From Streptacidiphilus jiangxiensis (lineage in GTDB: Bacteria; Actinomycetota; Actinomycetes; Streptomycetales; Streptomycetaceae), in assembly GCF_900109465.1 (NCBI RefSeq), contig NZ_FOAZ01000009.1, forward strand, positions 278,847-342,846: a stretch of 64,000 nucleotides of DNA, read 5' to 3'. The notes under the pieces were generated by a model. That model was not told the DNA's origin and did no database searches. It was given only the letters and a program-made list of their open reading frames with translations. This document shows positions 24,034 to 32,498 of this stretch, piece by piece. Every line of letters begins with the position of its first letter. Position 1 is the stretch's first letter. The position numbers and the translations under genes are program-made.

Positions 24034-25674
24034 TCACTGCAGGGGCAGCACCACCAGCGTGTTGCCCTGCAGCGCCGCGACCACGGTGGCGGCCGGGTCG
24101 TTGGCGATGTCCCACGGCTGGGTCGTCGTGCCTGGCTCGCTGTAGCTCCAGCGGTGCGAGCCGTCGGAGGTGGACAGCACCCAGAAGCCGTCCGTGCCCG
24201 AGGCGGCCGGGACGGCCAGGACGTCGGGGCCGCAGAGCGCGATCGCGCCGCCGTCGGTGCGCAGGGCGCCGGGCGAGGCGCGCCACAGGACCTTGCCGGT
24301 GGCCGCGTCGACCGCCATCACGGCGTTGGCCGGGCCGAGTTCGGTCGTGTAGAGGGTGCGGCCGTCGGGGGAGAGCAGGGAGTTGCCGAAGTGGTTGGCG
24401 GGCGTGCTGGGCTCGATCCCCCACCGTTTGGCACCCGTCCGGGCGTCCCAGGCGACGGTCTTGCGGCGCGTGGTGAAGAACAGCCCGAGCGGCTCGGAGA
24501 CGGCGTTGAACGCCACGCCCTTCGCGCCGATGCCCGGCTCGGAACCGATGTTGACGTCCCACAGGGCCTTGCCGGTGGCGGGGTCGCGGCCCGTCACGTG
24601 GTCGGCGATGTCGACGCTGAACACCAGCGGCCCCTGGCCGGCGAGGTAGGTCGGCTGGACGACCGCCAGGGTGCCGAGGCCGGGCTGGTGCCACAACAGC
24701 TGGTTGGTCGTCGCGTCCCAGGCGGCGACCGTGGCCGGGGCGCTGTTGGCCAGCCCGTCCCCACCGGGGTTGTAGGTGCCCCAGGTGTAGACGGTGTTGC
24801 CGTTGGTGGCCTCCACGACCAGGACGTACACGCCGGTGCCCGGGCCGAGGTCGCCGCTCTTGCGACCGGTGGCCGGGTCCAGGACGAGGACGGTGCCCAT
24901 CTCCTCGCGCATCACGACGTGGTTCCCGGCAACGTAGGCGTGTGTCACGTCGAGCGCCGCGACGCCGGGATACGTCCAGCTCAGGGTCCCCTTGGCCTGG
25001 TCGTACGCCTGCAGGTCGGCGATCTCGGTGGCGTCCTTGGTCACGTTGGCCTTGACCAGTACCTTGCCCGCCGCCAGCACGGGCCGCTCCTGCGAGGCCC
25101 GGTTGAGGCTGATCCGCCACAGCGGCTGCGGCGCGGTCCCGGGCGCGTGGGACGCCGGGGGCGAGGCGACGGTGGAGGCGGTGGGCTCGGCGGGCCGCGA
25201 GGAGGTACCGGCCCCCGGCCAGCCGCTCGCCCTGCCGTGCCCGGAGCCCGTGCCGCCGCGGGTCAGCGCGTATCCGAGGGCGGTGCCGCCCGCGAGGACC
25301 ACACCGGCCCCGATGCTCCACAGCAGGTGCCGTCGCCCGTGGTCGACGGCGGTCGGCTCCAGGCTGCCGCCGGTGGCGAGCGGGTCCGGGAGAGTGGGGT
25401 GCACCGGAGCGCCGGAGGCCCGCGCCGACTGCTGCGCGGGGATCCACCCGCCGGGCTGGGCGGTGGCCGCGGGTTCACCCGGGCCTTGGGACGGCCATCC
25501 CGTCGGGCCTTGGGACGGCTGCCCGGGCGGGCCCGGGGGCTGCTGCTGGTTCGGCCAGGACCATCTCGGTGCGGCGGGGGTCGCGGGTGGGCCCGTAGGG
25601 CTCGGCTGGGCAGGGGGATACGCGTCCGGCCCGGGTCGGGACGTGCCGAACTCGCCCCCGTGGTCTGGCTGCAC
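24034..25674 (-). CDS. Membrane-anchored PQQ-type beta-propeller protein
   Basis: A 546-residue protein. The N-terminal 110 residues are Pro/Gln/Gly-rich and disordered (PTGWPSQGPGEPAATAQPGGW). One transmembrane helix follows at about residues 117-136 (RRHLLWSIGAGVVLAGGTALGYAL). The rest is a beta-propeller with PQQ-like blades (AATGKVLWRASPGALRTDGGAIALCGPDVLAVPAAS). It has no kinase domain but is organised like the kinase encoded just upstream. The GTG at 25674 follows a GGAAGAGAAG ribosome-binding site. An in-frame ATG at 25719 would add residues read from the adjacent 16-bp tandem repeat, so it is less likely. Confidence 0.8.
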   Translation of the reverse strand: MQPDHGGEFGTSRPGPDAYPPAQPSPTGPPATPAAPRWSWPNQQQPPGPPGQPSQGPTGWPSQGPGEPAATAQPGGWIPAQQSARASGAPVHPTLPDPLATGGSLEPTAVDHGRRHLLWSIGAGVVLAGGTALGYALTRGGTGSGHGRASGWPGAGTSSRPAEPTASTVASPPASHAPGTAPQPLWRISLNRASQERPVLAAGKVLVKANVTKDATEIADLQAYDQAKGTLSWTYPGVAALDVTHAYVAGNHVVMREEMGTVLVLDPATGRKSGDLGPGTGVYVLVVEATNGNTVYTWGTYNPGGDGLANSAPATVAAWDATTNQLLWHQPGLGTLAVVQPTYLAGQGPLVFSVDIADHVTGRDPATGKALWDVNIGSEPGIGAKGVAFNAVSEPLGLFFTTRRKTVAWDARTGAKRWGIEPSTPANHFGNSLLSPDGRTLYTTELGPANAVMAVDAATGKVLWRASPGALRTDGGAIALCGPDVLAVPAASGTDGFWVLSTSDGSHRWSYSEPGTTTQPWDIANDPAATVVAALQGNTLVVLPLQ

Positions 25675-25694
25675 CTTCTCTTCCTTCCTCGTCA

Positions 25695-25726
25695 GTCGGT
25701 CATTCCGTCGGTCGGTCATTCCGTCG
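25695..25726 (+). repeat. Two perfect 16-bp tandem copies plus degenerate tail
   Basis: GTCGGTCATTCCGTCG occurs at 25695-25710 and 25711-25726. Weaker copies of the GTCGGTC/GTCCGT core continue to about 25765. The array fills the gap between the kinase gene and the propeller gene on the same strand, so it may form part of their intergenic mRNA. Confidence 0.75.
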
Positions 25727-25759
25727 GCCGGTCCGTCCGTCGGTCCGTTCCTGGGTCCG

Positions 25760-28126
25760 TCAGTCGGCGGGCAGCGCCGCCAGGACGCCGCTGCCGGTCA
25801 GCGCGAGGACGACGCCCGCGCTCGGTACCGCCGTCAGCCGCCACTCGTTGCCGGAGTCGTCGCTGCTGTCCCGGTACTGCCATTCGTCGCCGCCGTCGGC
25901 GGACTTCAGCGCCACCAGCACCGGCTGCCCGGTGACCCCGAGCAGGATCAGGCCGCCCGCCAGCACCGGGCGGTGGTAGGTCGGGTTGGGGTAGTCGATG
26001 GTCCAGCGGGTCTGCCCGGAGCGGACGTCGGAGGCGACGAGCTGGCCGACGCCGTTGTGGACGCAGTAGGCGCGGGTGCCGTCCGCGCTGAGCGCGGTGG
26101 GGCTGTAGGAGTCCTGCCCGCCGTCGGCGGTGAGGCTGCCCTGGGACCAGAGGTGCGTTCCGGTCGACGGGTTCCATGCCGTCAGCCGGCCGCGGGCCGC
26201 CAGCAGGACGCCGCTCGCGAGGGTGAGGTCGACCGGCGGGTTGCCGGCGAGGTCGCTGCTCTCCCCGAGGCCGGCGGTCCACCGGACCGCGCCGGAGGCG
26301 ACCGTACGGGCGGTCAACTGGTGGGTGTGGTCGGCGAGGACGACCTGCTGGTCGTCGGCGACGGCGGAGGAGGGCAGGGCGTGGTCGCCGGTGCCGGTCT
26401 GCTGCTGCCACAGCCGGGCGCCGTCGGCGACCCGCACCGCGGTGAGCGTGTAGGCGGCGGGACCGCCGGTCCCGGGGGTGGCCGAGACCTGTCGGCCGAG
26501 CACGAACGCGGTCGAGGCATTGACCGTCAGTACGGACATGAAGACGTGGCCGGGATCCGGCGGGACGGTCCGCACCGGGCTGCCCGTCGCGGCGTCCACC
26601 ACGACCAGGCCTCCGTCGCGGTTGACGGCCAGCACGTCGGTGCCGAAGGCGGTCAGGTCGTTCAGGTCCCCGTACCCGGGGTCGCTCCAGCGCTGTCGGC
26701 CGGTGGCCAGGTCGAGCCCGGTCAGGGTGGCGACCCCGACGCTGCCAGCGTTGTCCTCGGTCTTCACCAGCACCGTCTGCCCGACCACCAGGGGCGTGGC
26801 GTCGGCAGGCTTGGTCAGTCGCACGCTCCACACCGGCTCGGGCGCGACACCCGCCGGTCGGGCGGACGGCTTGACGCTGAAGCCGCCCGAGGGACCGGCC
26901 GCTCCCGCTCCGCGACCGCCGCCGCCCGCGTTCGCGTGCGTCTTGCCGGTGAGGTCGTAGGCGAGCACGGCGCCGCCGCCGACCAGCGCGGTGCCGGCGG
27001 CGGCCAGCACTCCGGCGAGCAGTCGACGTCGCGACGGCGAGGCCGGCCCGGGGGAGGTGACGCCCTCGTGGCCCGGGGAGAGCAGCACCGTCCCGTCCCT
27101 GGGCCCGCCGTCGGACCAGGCCATCGAGGGCCCCGGGACGCCGTCGGCGGGCGTCGGCGCTCCCGGTCCCCAGCCGCCGGGGCTGCCGTGTCCGCCGAGG
27201 TCGCCGCCGCGCGCGCCGGGCGGGAGGCGGTTCGGCGACTCCAGGTCGACCAACTGGGCGGCGGCGCGGGCGATCGCCGCGGTCACCGGGCCGGGCAGCC
27301 ATGCTCCCGTCAGTGCGGCGGTGGCGCCCTGCGGGCACAGCACGGCCGCGAGGTCGCGTGGCGCCGGGCGCCGTGCGGGGTCCTTGGCGAAGCAGGGCGC
27401 GAGGATGTGCGTGAGGGCGGCCGGGACACCGGTCAGGTCGGGTTGGCCGTGGACGACCTGGTAGAGCTGGCCGGCCGCGCTGCCCTCGCCGAAGGGCGCC
27501 CGGCCCGTCGCGGCGTTGGCCAGCACGGAGGCGAGAGCGAACACGTCCCCGGCGGGTCCGGTTGCCGCACCCGAGGCCTGCTCGGGTGACATGAACCCCG
27601 GTGAGCCGACGACCACGCCGGTCCCGGTGATCCTGGTCCCGTCGACGGCCCGCGCGATGCCGAAGTCGATGACCCGCGGGCCCTCCGGCGAGAGCAGCAC
27701 GTTGCCGGGCTTGAGGTCGCGGTGGACCAGCCCGGCGGCGTGGATGCCGACCAGCGCCTCGGCGAGCCCCGCGCCCAGCGCCCGCACGCTCGACTCGGGC
27801 AGCGGCCCGTGGTCGGCCAACGCCTCGCCCAGCGTGGGGCCGAGGATGTAGGCGGTGGCCAGCCAGGGGGTCTGCGCCTCGGTGTCGGCGTCGACGACGG
27901 GCACCGTCCACCGGCTCGAGACAGCCCGGGCCATCTCGACCTCACGCGCGAACCGTTCGCGGAACTCGTCGTCCGAACTCAGGTCCTGGCGTACGACCTT
28001 GACCGCGACGGTCCGGCCCGTGGACGAGTGCGCCAGGTAGACCCGTCCCATCCCGCCGGCACCCAGCCGGGCCAGCAGCCGGTACTGTCCCAGCTGCCGT
28101 GGGTCGGAGTCCTGCAGTGGCCGCAC
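25760..28126 (-). CDS. Ser/Thr protein kinase with extracellular PQQ-propeller sensor
   Basis: A 788-residue transmembrane kinase. The N-terminal Hanks-type domain (about 15-265) has the G-loop LGAGGMGRVYLA, K43 (AVKVV), catalytic D137 in VHRDLKPGNVLL, D154 of DFG, and SPGFMSPEQA. A Gly/Pro linker leads to a transmembrane helix at about 369-390. The extracellular part has PQQ-like blades (GLDLATGRQRWSDPGYGDL, VASGAVRWTAGLGESSD). GTG 28126 follows GAGGGGG with 7-nt spacing; ATG 28180 in frame is an alternative. The next gene on the strand encodes a similar propeller without a kinase, a possible partner or decoy. Confidence 0.9.
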   Translation of the reverse strand: MRPLQDSDPRQLGQYRLLARLGAGGMGRVYLAHSSTGRTVAVKVVRQDLSSDDEFRERFAREVEMARAVSSRWTVPVVDADTEAQTPWLATAYILGPTLGEALADHGPLPESSVRALGAGLAEALVGIHAAGLVHRDLKPGNVLLSPEGPRVIDFGIARAVDGTRITGTGVVVGSPGFMSPEQASGAATGPAGDVFALASVLANAATGRAPFGEGSAAGQLYQVVHGQPDLTGVPAALTHILAPCFAKDPARRPAPRDLAAVLCPQGATAALTGAWLPGPVTAAIARAAAQLVDLESPNRLPPGARGGDLGGHGSPGGWGPGAPTPADGVPGPSMAWSDGGPRDGTVLLSPGHEGVTSPGPASPSRRRLLAGVLAAAGTALVGGGAVLAYDLTGKTHANAGGGGRGAGAAGPSGGFSVKPSARPAGVAPEPVWSVRLTKPADATPLVVGQTVLVKTEDNAGSVGVATLTGLDLATGRQRWSDPGYGDLNDLTAFGTDVLAVNRDGGLVVVDAATGSPVRTVPPDPGHVFMSVLTVNASTAFVLGRQVSATPGTGGPAAYTLTAVRVADGARLWQQQTGTGDHALPSSAVADDQQVVLADHTHQLTARTVASGAVRWTAGLGESSDLAGNPPVDLTLASGVLLAARGRLTAWNPSTGTHLWSQGSLTADGGQDSYSPTALSADGTRAYCVHNGVGQLVASDVRSGQTRWTIDYPNPTYHRPVLAGGLILLGVTGQPVLVALKSADGGDEWQYRDSSDDSGNEWRLTAVPSAGVVLALTGSGVLAALPAD

Positions 28127-28278
28127 GCGTGTCCCCCTCGATCGCCGTCGCCTGGCACCCCCTGACGCAGGCTCACGCATCGTAGTGGTACGGATGCGAA
28201 CCTCGCGACGGCGGAGTGACCGAGTATCACAGTACGGAATGGATGGTCGTGGCGCGCAAGGTGTCACGGATCGCGAGA

Positions 28279-28824
28279 TCAGGAACTGAGTTGTGAGATC
28301 CGCGTCGCGAAGGCGGTGAACTCACCCACGGCCGCCATCATGGCGTTCCCGGTCCGGTGCAGGCCCGTCACATCCTGACGGCCGGCCGCGGGGACGCAGG
28401 TGGTGGCCGCCAGGTGCAGATCCGCCAGGGCCTTGGACCACTGCGTCTCGGCGGCGGCGTCCGGCACCGGCCGGTGTTGTTGCAGGGTGACGACAACCTG
28501 GGCCAGACCGGTGCACCGCGCCGGGAGGTCGGCGAAGTCCAGGCGCTGGATGTCGGTCACGACCGGCCGCACGGCAGCGGTGATCGCGCTGGTGTCCGGG
28601 TTGCCGACCTCGTCGAGCCATGCGCCCAGCACCGCCCGCTCCTCGGACGGGGGCGTCGCCGCGAACGTGGGTGCCGGGGCGGGCGTCGAGGGCGACGCGG
28701 ACGTCGTCGCCGCACCGGCGGAGGCCTGCGGAGAAGGCCCAGGGCCGCCACTGCATCCCGCTGCCAGGCATGCCACTGCTGCCGCGGCTGCGGCGCGCGC
28801 TGCGCCGCCCATGATGATGATCAT
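28279..28824 (-). CDS. Secreted lipoprotein of unknown function
   Basis: A 181-residue protein with a lipoprotein signal (MIIIMGGAARAAAAAAVACLAAGC; lipobox LAAGC). A Ser/Thr/Pro/Ala linker (25-60) and an all-helical domain follow (SEERAVLGAWLDEVGNPDTSAITAAVRPVVTDIQRLDFADLPARCTGLAQ). Two Cys in the mature domain could form a disulfide. It is probably anchored to the outer membrane face. The -10 TACACT lies 6 nt upstream of ATG 28824, so the mRNA is probably leaderless; ATG 28812 is also in frame. The gene is divergent from the redox two-component operon. Confidence 0.75.
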   Translation of the reverse strand: MIIIMGGAARAAAAAAVACLAAGCSGGPGPSPQASAGAATTSASPSTPAPAPTFAATPPSEERAVLGAWLDEVGNPDTSAITAAVRPVVTDIQRLDFADLPARCTGLAQVVVTLQQHRPVPDAAAETQWSKALADLHLAATTCVPAAGRQDVTGLHRTGNAMMAAVGEFTAFATRISQLSS

Positions 28825-28830
28825 GGCGCG

Positions 28831-28836
28831 AGTGTA
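28831..28836 (-). promoter_or_regulatory. -10 box of a leaderless promoter
   Basis: On the minus strand TACACT (28836-28831) is followed by 6 nt and ATG 28824. This matches the TANNNT-N6/7-start pattern seen at several genes in this window. No good -35 is visible. Confidence 0.5.
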
Positions 28837-28972
28837 GGGTCCCCGCCCCAGGGCGGCCCTGGATCGGCCGCTTCGCTGCCGATTCGGAACGCGCCGTGGT
28901 GCGCACCGGCACGGGGACTGGAAAGGTGGTGCCCACAAGCCACAGCCCTGCGACAGCTCCGGGTGGTGAACC

Positions 28973-30649
28973 ATGGCAGAGGCCGCCGACGCGGTGCGGA
29001 CCGTGATCGTGACCGTGGACGACGATCCCGCCGTCTCCCGTGCGGTGGCCAGGGACCTGCGCCGCCGCTACGGGGACCGCTACCGGGTGGTCCGTGCCGA
29101 GTCCGGCGCGTCCGCGCTGGAGGCCCTGCGGGAGCTGAAGCTGCGCGGCGTGCCGGTGGCGGCGATCCTCGCCGACTACCGGATGCCGCAGATGAACGGC
29201 ATCGAGTTCCTGGAGGAGGCGCTCGACCTCTACCCGGGTGCGCGCCGGGTGCTGCTGACCGCCTACGCGGACACCGACGCCGCCATCGACGCCATCAATG
29301 TCGTCGACCTCGACCACTACCTGCTCAAGCCGTGGGAGCCGCCCGAGGAGAAGCTCTACCCGGTCGTCGACGACCTGCTGGAGTCGTGGCGGGTCACCGA
29401 CGGCCTGGCCGTGGACACCACCAAGGTCGTCGGCCACCGCTGGTCGGCGCAGTCCTCGCAGATCCGCGAGTTCCTGGCCCGCAACCAGGTGCCCTACCGG
29501 TGGTACTCCAGCGAGGAGCCCGAGGGCAGGCGGCTGCTGGCCGCCGCGGGGGAGTCGGGGCTACGGCTGCCGCTGGTGGTCACCCCCGGCGGCACGGTGC
29601 TCGTCGAGCCGTCGGAGCGGGACCTGGCCGCGCAGGTGGGGTTGTCGACGACCCCTGCGGCCGACTTCTACGACCTGGTCGTCGTCGGTGGCGGCCCGGC
29701 CGGGCTCGGCGCGGCCGTCTACGGGGCCTCGGAGGGGTTGCGGACGGTCCTGGTGGAGCGCGAGGCGACGGGCGGCCAGGCCGGGCAGAGCTCCCGCATC
29801 GAGAACTACCTCGGCTTCCCCGACGGCGTCTCCGGCGCCCAGCTGACCGAGCGGGCCCGGCGCCAGGCCACCAAGTTCGGCGCGGAACTGCTCACCGCCT
29901 GCAAGGTCACCGGCCTGGAGGTGAACGGCGCCGCCCGCACCCTGCGGTTCGCCGACGGCGCCGCCGTCTCCGCGCAGGCCGTGATCCTGGCGACGGGCGT
30001 CTCCTACCGGCAGCTGAACGTGCCGGGCGCGGCCGAGCTGACCGGGCGCGGGGTCTTCTACGGTTCGGCTCTGACCGAGGCGGCGGCCTGCCAGGGGCAG
30101 GACGTCTACATCGTCGGCGGCGCGAACTCCGCCGGTCAGGCCGCGATGTTCCTGTCACGGACGGCCCGGCGGGTCACGCTGCTGGTGCGGGCGTCGCAGC
30201 TGGCCGCGTCGATGTCGTACTACCTGCTGCAGCGGGTCCAGGACTCCTCGAAGATCGAGGTGCGCACCGACACGGTCGTGGAGACAGCGCACGGCGAGGA
30301 GCACCTGGAGGGGCTGACCCTGCGCAACCGGGCCACCGGCGAGGCCGAGCGGGTCGACGCGCAGTGGCTGTACGTCTTCATCGGCGCCGAGCCGCTCACC
30401 GACTGGCTGGACGGCACCGTGCTGCGCGACGCGCACGGCTTCGTGCTGACCGGTCCCGACCTGACCGCCGACGGGCGCCCGCCCGCCGGCTGGACCCTGG
30501 ACCGGCCGCCGTACCACCTGGAGACCAGCGTGCCGGGTGTCTTCGCCGCGGGCGACGTGCGCGCGGAGTCCGCCAAACGGGTCGCCTCCGCCGTCGGGGA
30601 GGGCGCCATGGCCGTCATGCTCGCGCACCGCTACCTGGAGCAGTCATGA
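28973..30649 (+). CDS. Response-regulator / thioredoxin-fold / thioredoxin-reductase-like flavoprotein fusion
   Basis: A 558-residue protein of three modules. Residues 8-135 form a receiver domain with phospho-acceptor D68 (ILADYRMPQMNG), acidic D16-D18 and K119. Residues 150-225 look like a thioredoxin/glutaredoxin fold (WSAQSSQIREFLARNQVPYRWY...LRLPLVV), but the usual CxxC is SAQS-like. Residues 232-555 form a TrxR-like FAD/NAD(P)H domain (VVVGGGPAGLGAA, VGGANSAGQA, FAAGDVR), where the redox CxxC is replaced by FYGSALTEAAAC. It should bind FAD, but without the standard cysteines its electron acceptor is unclear. It is the first of three genes joined by ATGA overlaps. Confidence 0.92.
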   Translation: MAEAADAVRTVIVTVDDDPAVSRAVARDLRRRYGDRYRVVRAESGASALEALRELKLRGVPVAAILADYRMPQMNGIEFLEEALDLYPGARRVLLTAYADTDAAIDAINVVDLDHYLLKPWEPPEEKLYPVVDDLLESWRVTDGLAVDTTKVVGHRWSAQSSQIREFLARNQVPYRWYSSEEPEGRRLLAAAGESGLRLPLVVTPGGTVLVEPSERDLAAQVGLSTTPAADFYDLVVVGGGPAGLGAAVYGASEGLRTVLVEREATGGQAGQSSRIENYLGFPDGVSGAQLTERARRQATKFGAELLTACKVTGLEVNGAARTLRFADGAAVSAQAVILATGVSYRQLNVPGAAELTGRGVFYGSALTEAAACQGQDVYIVGGANSAGQAAMFLSRTARRVTLLVRASQLAASMSYYLLQRVQDSSKIEVRTDTVVETAHGEEHLEGLTLRNRATGEAERVDAQWLYVFIGAEPLTDWLDGTVLRDAHGFVLTGPDLTADGRPPAGWTLDRPPYHLETSVPGVFAAGDVRAESAKRVASAVGEGAMAVMLAHRYLEQS

Positions 30650-32133
30650 CCACCCGCCCGGCCGGTCCGGCCCTGTGCAGCGAGGAGGAGCTGCGCACGC
30701 TCTTCCTCTTCGAGAAGCTCACCCCCGAGCAGCTCCGCCGCCTGTGCCGGGACGGCCACGTCCAGTGGTTCGAGCCGGGCCCGGTGTACCGCGAGGGCGA
30801 CCCGGCCGAGAACCTGTACGTCCTTTTCCACGGCACCGTCGTGCTCTCGCGCGACGTCGGAGGCCAGGAGGTCGACGTCAGCCGCACCTCCGCGCCCGGG
30901 GTCTACGCCGGGGCCTTCCAGGCCTACCTGGGCGACCAGGTGCCGCAGGTCTACAACAACACGCTGCGGGTGACCGAGCGGTCCCGCTTCTTCGTCCTGC
31001 CCGCGGACGCCTTCGCGGAGGTCATGCACGCCTGGTTCCCGATGGCGGTCCACCTGCTGGAGGGTCTGTTCTTCGGCTTCAAGACCGCGCAGGAGGCCAT
31101 CGGCCAGCGCGAACGACTGCTCGCCCTGGGCTCGGTGACGGCCGGGCTGACCCACGAGCTCAACAACCCGGCGGCGGCCGCGATGCGCGCCACGGCGACG
31201 CTGCGCGAACGCATCGCCCGGACCCGCCGCGAGTTCGGCGCGCTCGCTGCGAAGCCGCCGCACGGGGAGGAACTCTCCTGTCTGGGCGAGCTGCAGGACC
31301 TGACGATCGGTCGGATGGGCCGGGGCGAGCCGCTCGGGCCGCTCGAGGCGGCGGATCGTGAGGACGAGGTCGACGACTGGTTGGCGGACCACGACGTCGC
31401 CGACGCCTCCCAGTTGGCACCGGTCCTGGTCCAGGCCGGGCTGGGCACCGACTGGTTGGAGGAGATCGCCGACGCCGTCCCCGAGCCCCTGCTGCCCGGA
31501 ACGCTGGACTGGCTCGGCTGCACCGTCGAGTCCGAACTGCTGCTGGGCGAGATCGAGGACGCCACCCACCGCGTCTCCGCGCTGGTGGGCGCGGCCAAGC
31601 AGTACAGCCAGCTGGACCGGGTGCCGTACCGCAACGCCGACGTGCACGAGCTGTTGGACAGCACGCTGCTGCTCCTCGACGGGAAGCTCAGCCCCGGGAT
31701 CACTGTCGTGCGCGACTACGACCGCGCCCTGCCGACCGTCCCCGGCTACCCCGCCGAACTCAACCAGGTCTGGACGAACCTCATCGACAACGCCGCCTGG
31801 GCCATGCGCAACACCGGCGACGGGACCGGAACCCTCACCGTGCGCACCGCGCGGGACGGCGACCGGGTGCTCGTGGAGTTCCGCGACACCGGGCCCGGCG
31901 TCCCCGCCGAGATCCAGAGCCGGGTCTTCGACCCGTTCTTCACCACCAAGCCGGTCGGCGAGGGCACGGGCCTCGGTCTGGACATCTCCTGGCGCATCGT
32001 GGTCACCCGGCACGGCGGCGACCTGCGCCTCACGTCCTCCCCGGGGGACACCCGCTTCCAGATCCGCCTGCCCGTCGACCCCCCACCGTCCGAGTCCGCT
32101 GTGACGACCGATCCGAAACAGGAGCCGCGATGA
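30646..32133 (+). CDS. Soluble sensor histidine kinase with cyclic-nucleotide-binding-type domain
   Basis: A 495-residue cytosolic kinase. Residues 18-135 form a cNMP/CRP-like sensor domain (LFEKLTPEQLRRLCRDG, GDPAENLYVLFHGTVVLS). The H box is GSVTAGLTHELNNPAAAAM with H170. After a long helical insert (190-305) come the N box (NQVWTNLIDNAAWAM), G1 (DTGPGVP), F box (FDPFFTTKPVG) and G2 (EGTGLGL). There are no membrane helices. The ATG overlaps the stop of the receiver-flavoprotein gene by 4 bp (ATGA), which makes that receiver its likely phosphorylation target. It also overlaps the next gene by ATGA. Confidence 0.9.
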   Translation: MTTRPAGPALCSEEELRTLFLFEKLTPEQLRRLCRDGHVQWFEPGPVYREGDPAENLYVLFHGTVVLSRDVGGQEVDVSRTSAPGVYAGAFQAYLGDQVPQVYNNTLRVTERSRFFVLPADAFAEVMHAWFPMAVHLLEGLFFGFKTAQEAIGQRERLLALGSVTAGLTHELNNPAAAAMRATATLRERIARTRREFGALAAKPPHGEELSCLGELQDLTIGRMGRGEPLGPLEAADREDEVDDWLADHDVADASQLAPVLVQAGLGTDWLEEIADAVPEPLLPGTLDWLGCTVESELLLGEIEDATHRVSALVGAAKQYSQLDRVPYRNADVHELLDSTLLLLDGKLSPGITVVRDYDRALPTVPGYPAELNQVWTNLIDNAAWAMRNTGDGTGTLTVRTARDGDRVLVEFRDTGPGVPAEIQSRVFDPFFTTKPVGEGTGLGLDISWRIVVTRHGGDLRLTSSPGDTRFQIRLPVDPPPSESAVTTDPKQEPR

Positions 32134-32483
32134 GCGCCGAGAGCCCGATCGACCCCACCGTCCCGCCGAGCGGCACCGGCTGCGTCGAATGCGACGCGGC
32201 CGGCGGCTGGTGGCTCCACCTGCGCCGCTGCGCGCGCTGCGGCCACATCGGCTGCTGCGACGACTCGCCGTCCAAGCACGCCACCGCACACGCCAAGGAG
32301 ACCGGCCACCCGGTGATCCGCAGCTTCGAACCGGGCGAGGTCTGGTTCTGGAACTACGACACCTCGGAGTTCTACGAATCCGGCCCCGACCTCGCCGCCC
32401 CCGACAGCCACCCCTTGGACCAACCCGTCCCCGGCCCGGCCGGCCGCGTCCCGGCCGACTGGTCCCAGCGGATCGGCGGTTGA
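32130..32483 (+). CDS. UBP-type zinc-finger protein
   Basis: A 117-residue protein with the UBP (BUZ) zinc-finger pattern: C18/C21, C34/C37, C42/C43, H50, H54 and H60 (GCVECDAAGGWWLHLRRC, GHIGCCDDSPSKHATAHAKETGH). In eukaryotes this fold binds the free C-terminal GlyGly of ubiquitin; bacteria like this lack ubiquitin, so a different partner or a purely structural role is likely. After the finger, VIRSFEPGEVWFWNYDTSEFYES continues the family pattern. The ATG overlaps the kinase stop by 4 bp, so all three proteins should be made together. Confidence 0.9.
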   Translation: MSAESPIDPTVPPSGTGCVECDAAGGWWLHLRRCARCGHIGCCDDSPSKHATAHAKETGHPVIRSFEPGEVWFWNYDTSEFYESGPDLAAPDSHPLDQPVPGPAGRVPADWSQRIGG

Positions 32484-32498
32484 GGGCCTGCGGCCGAC

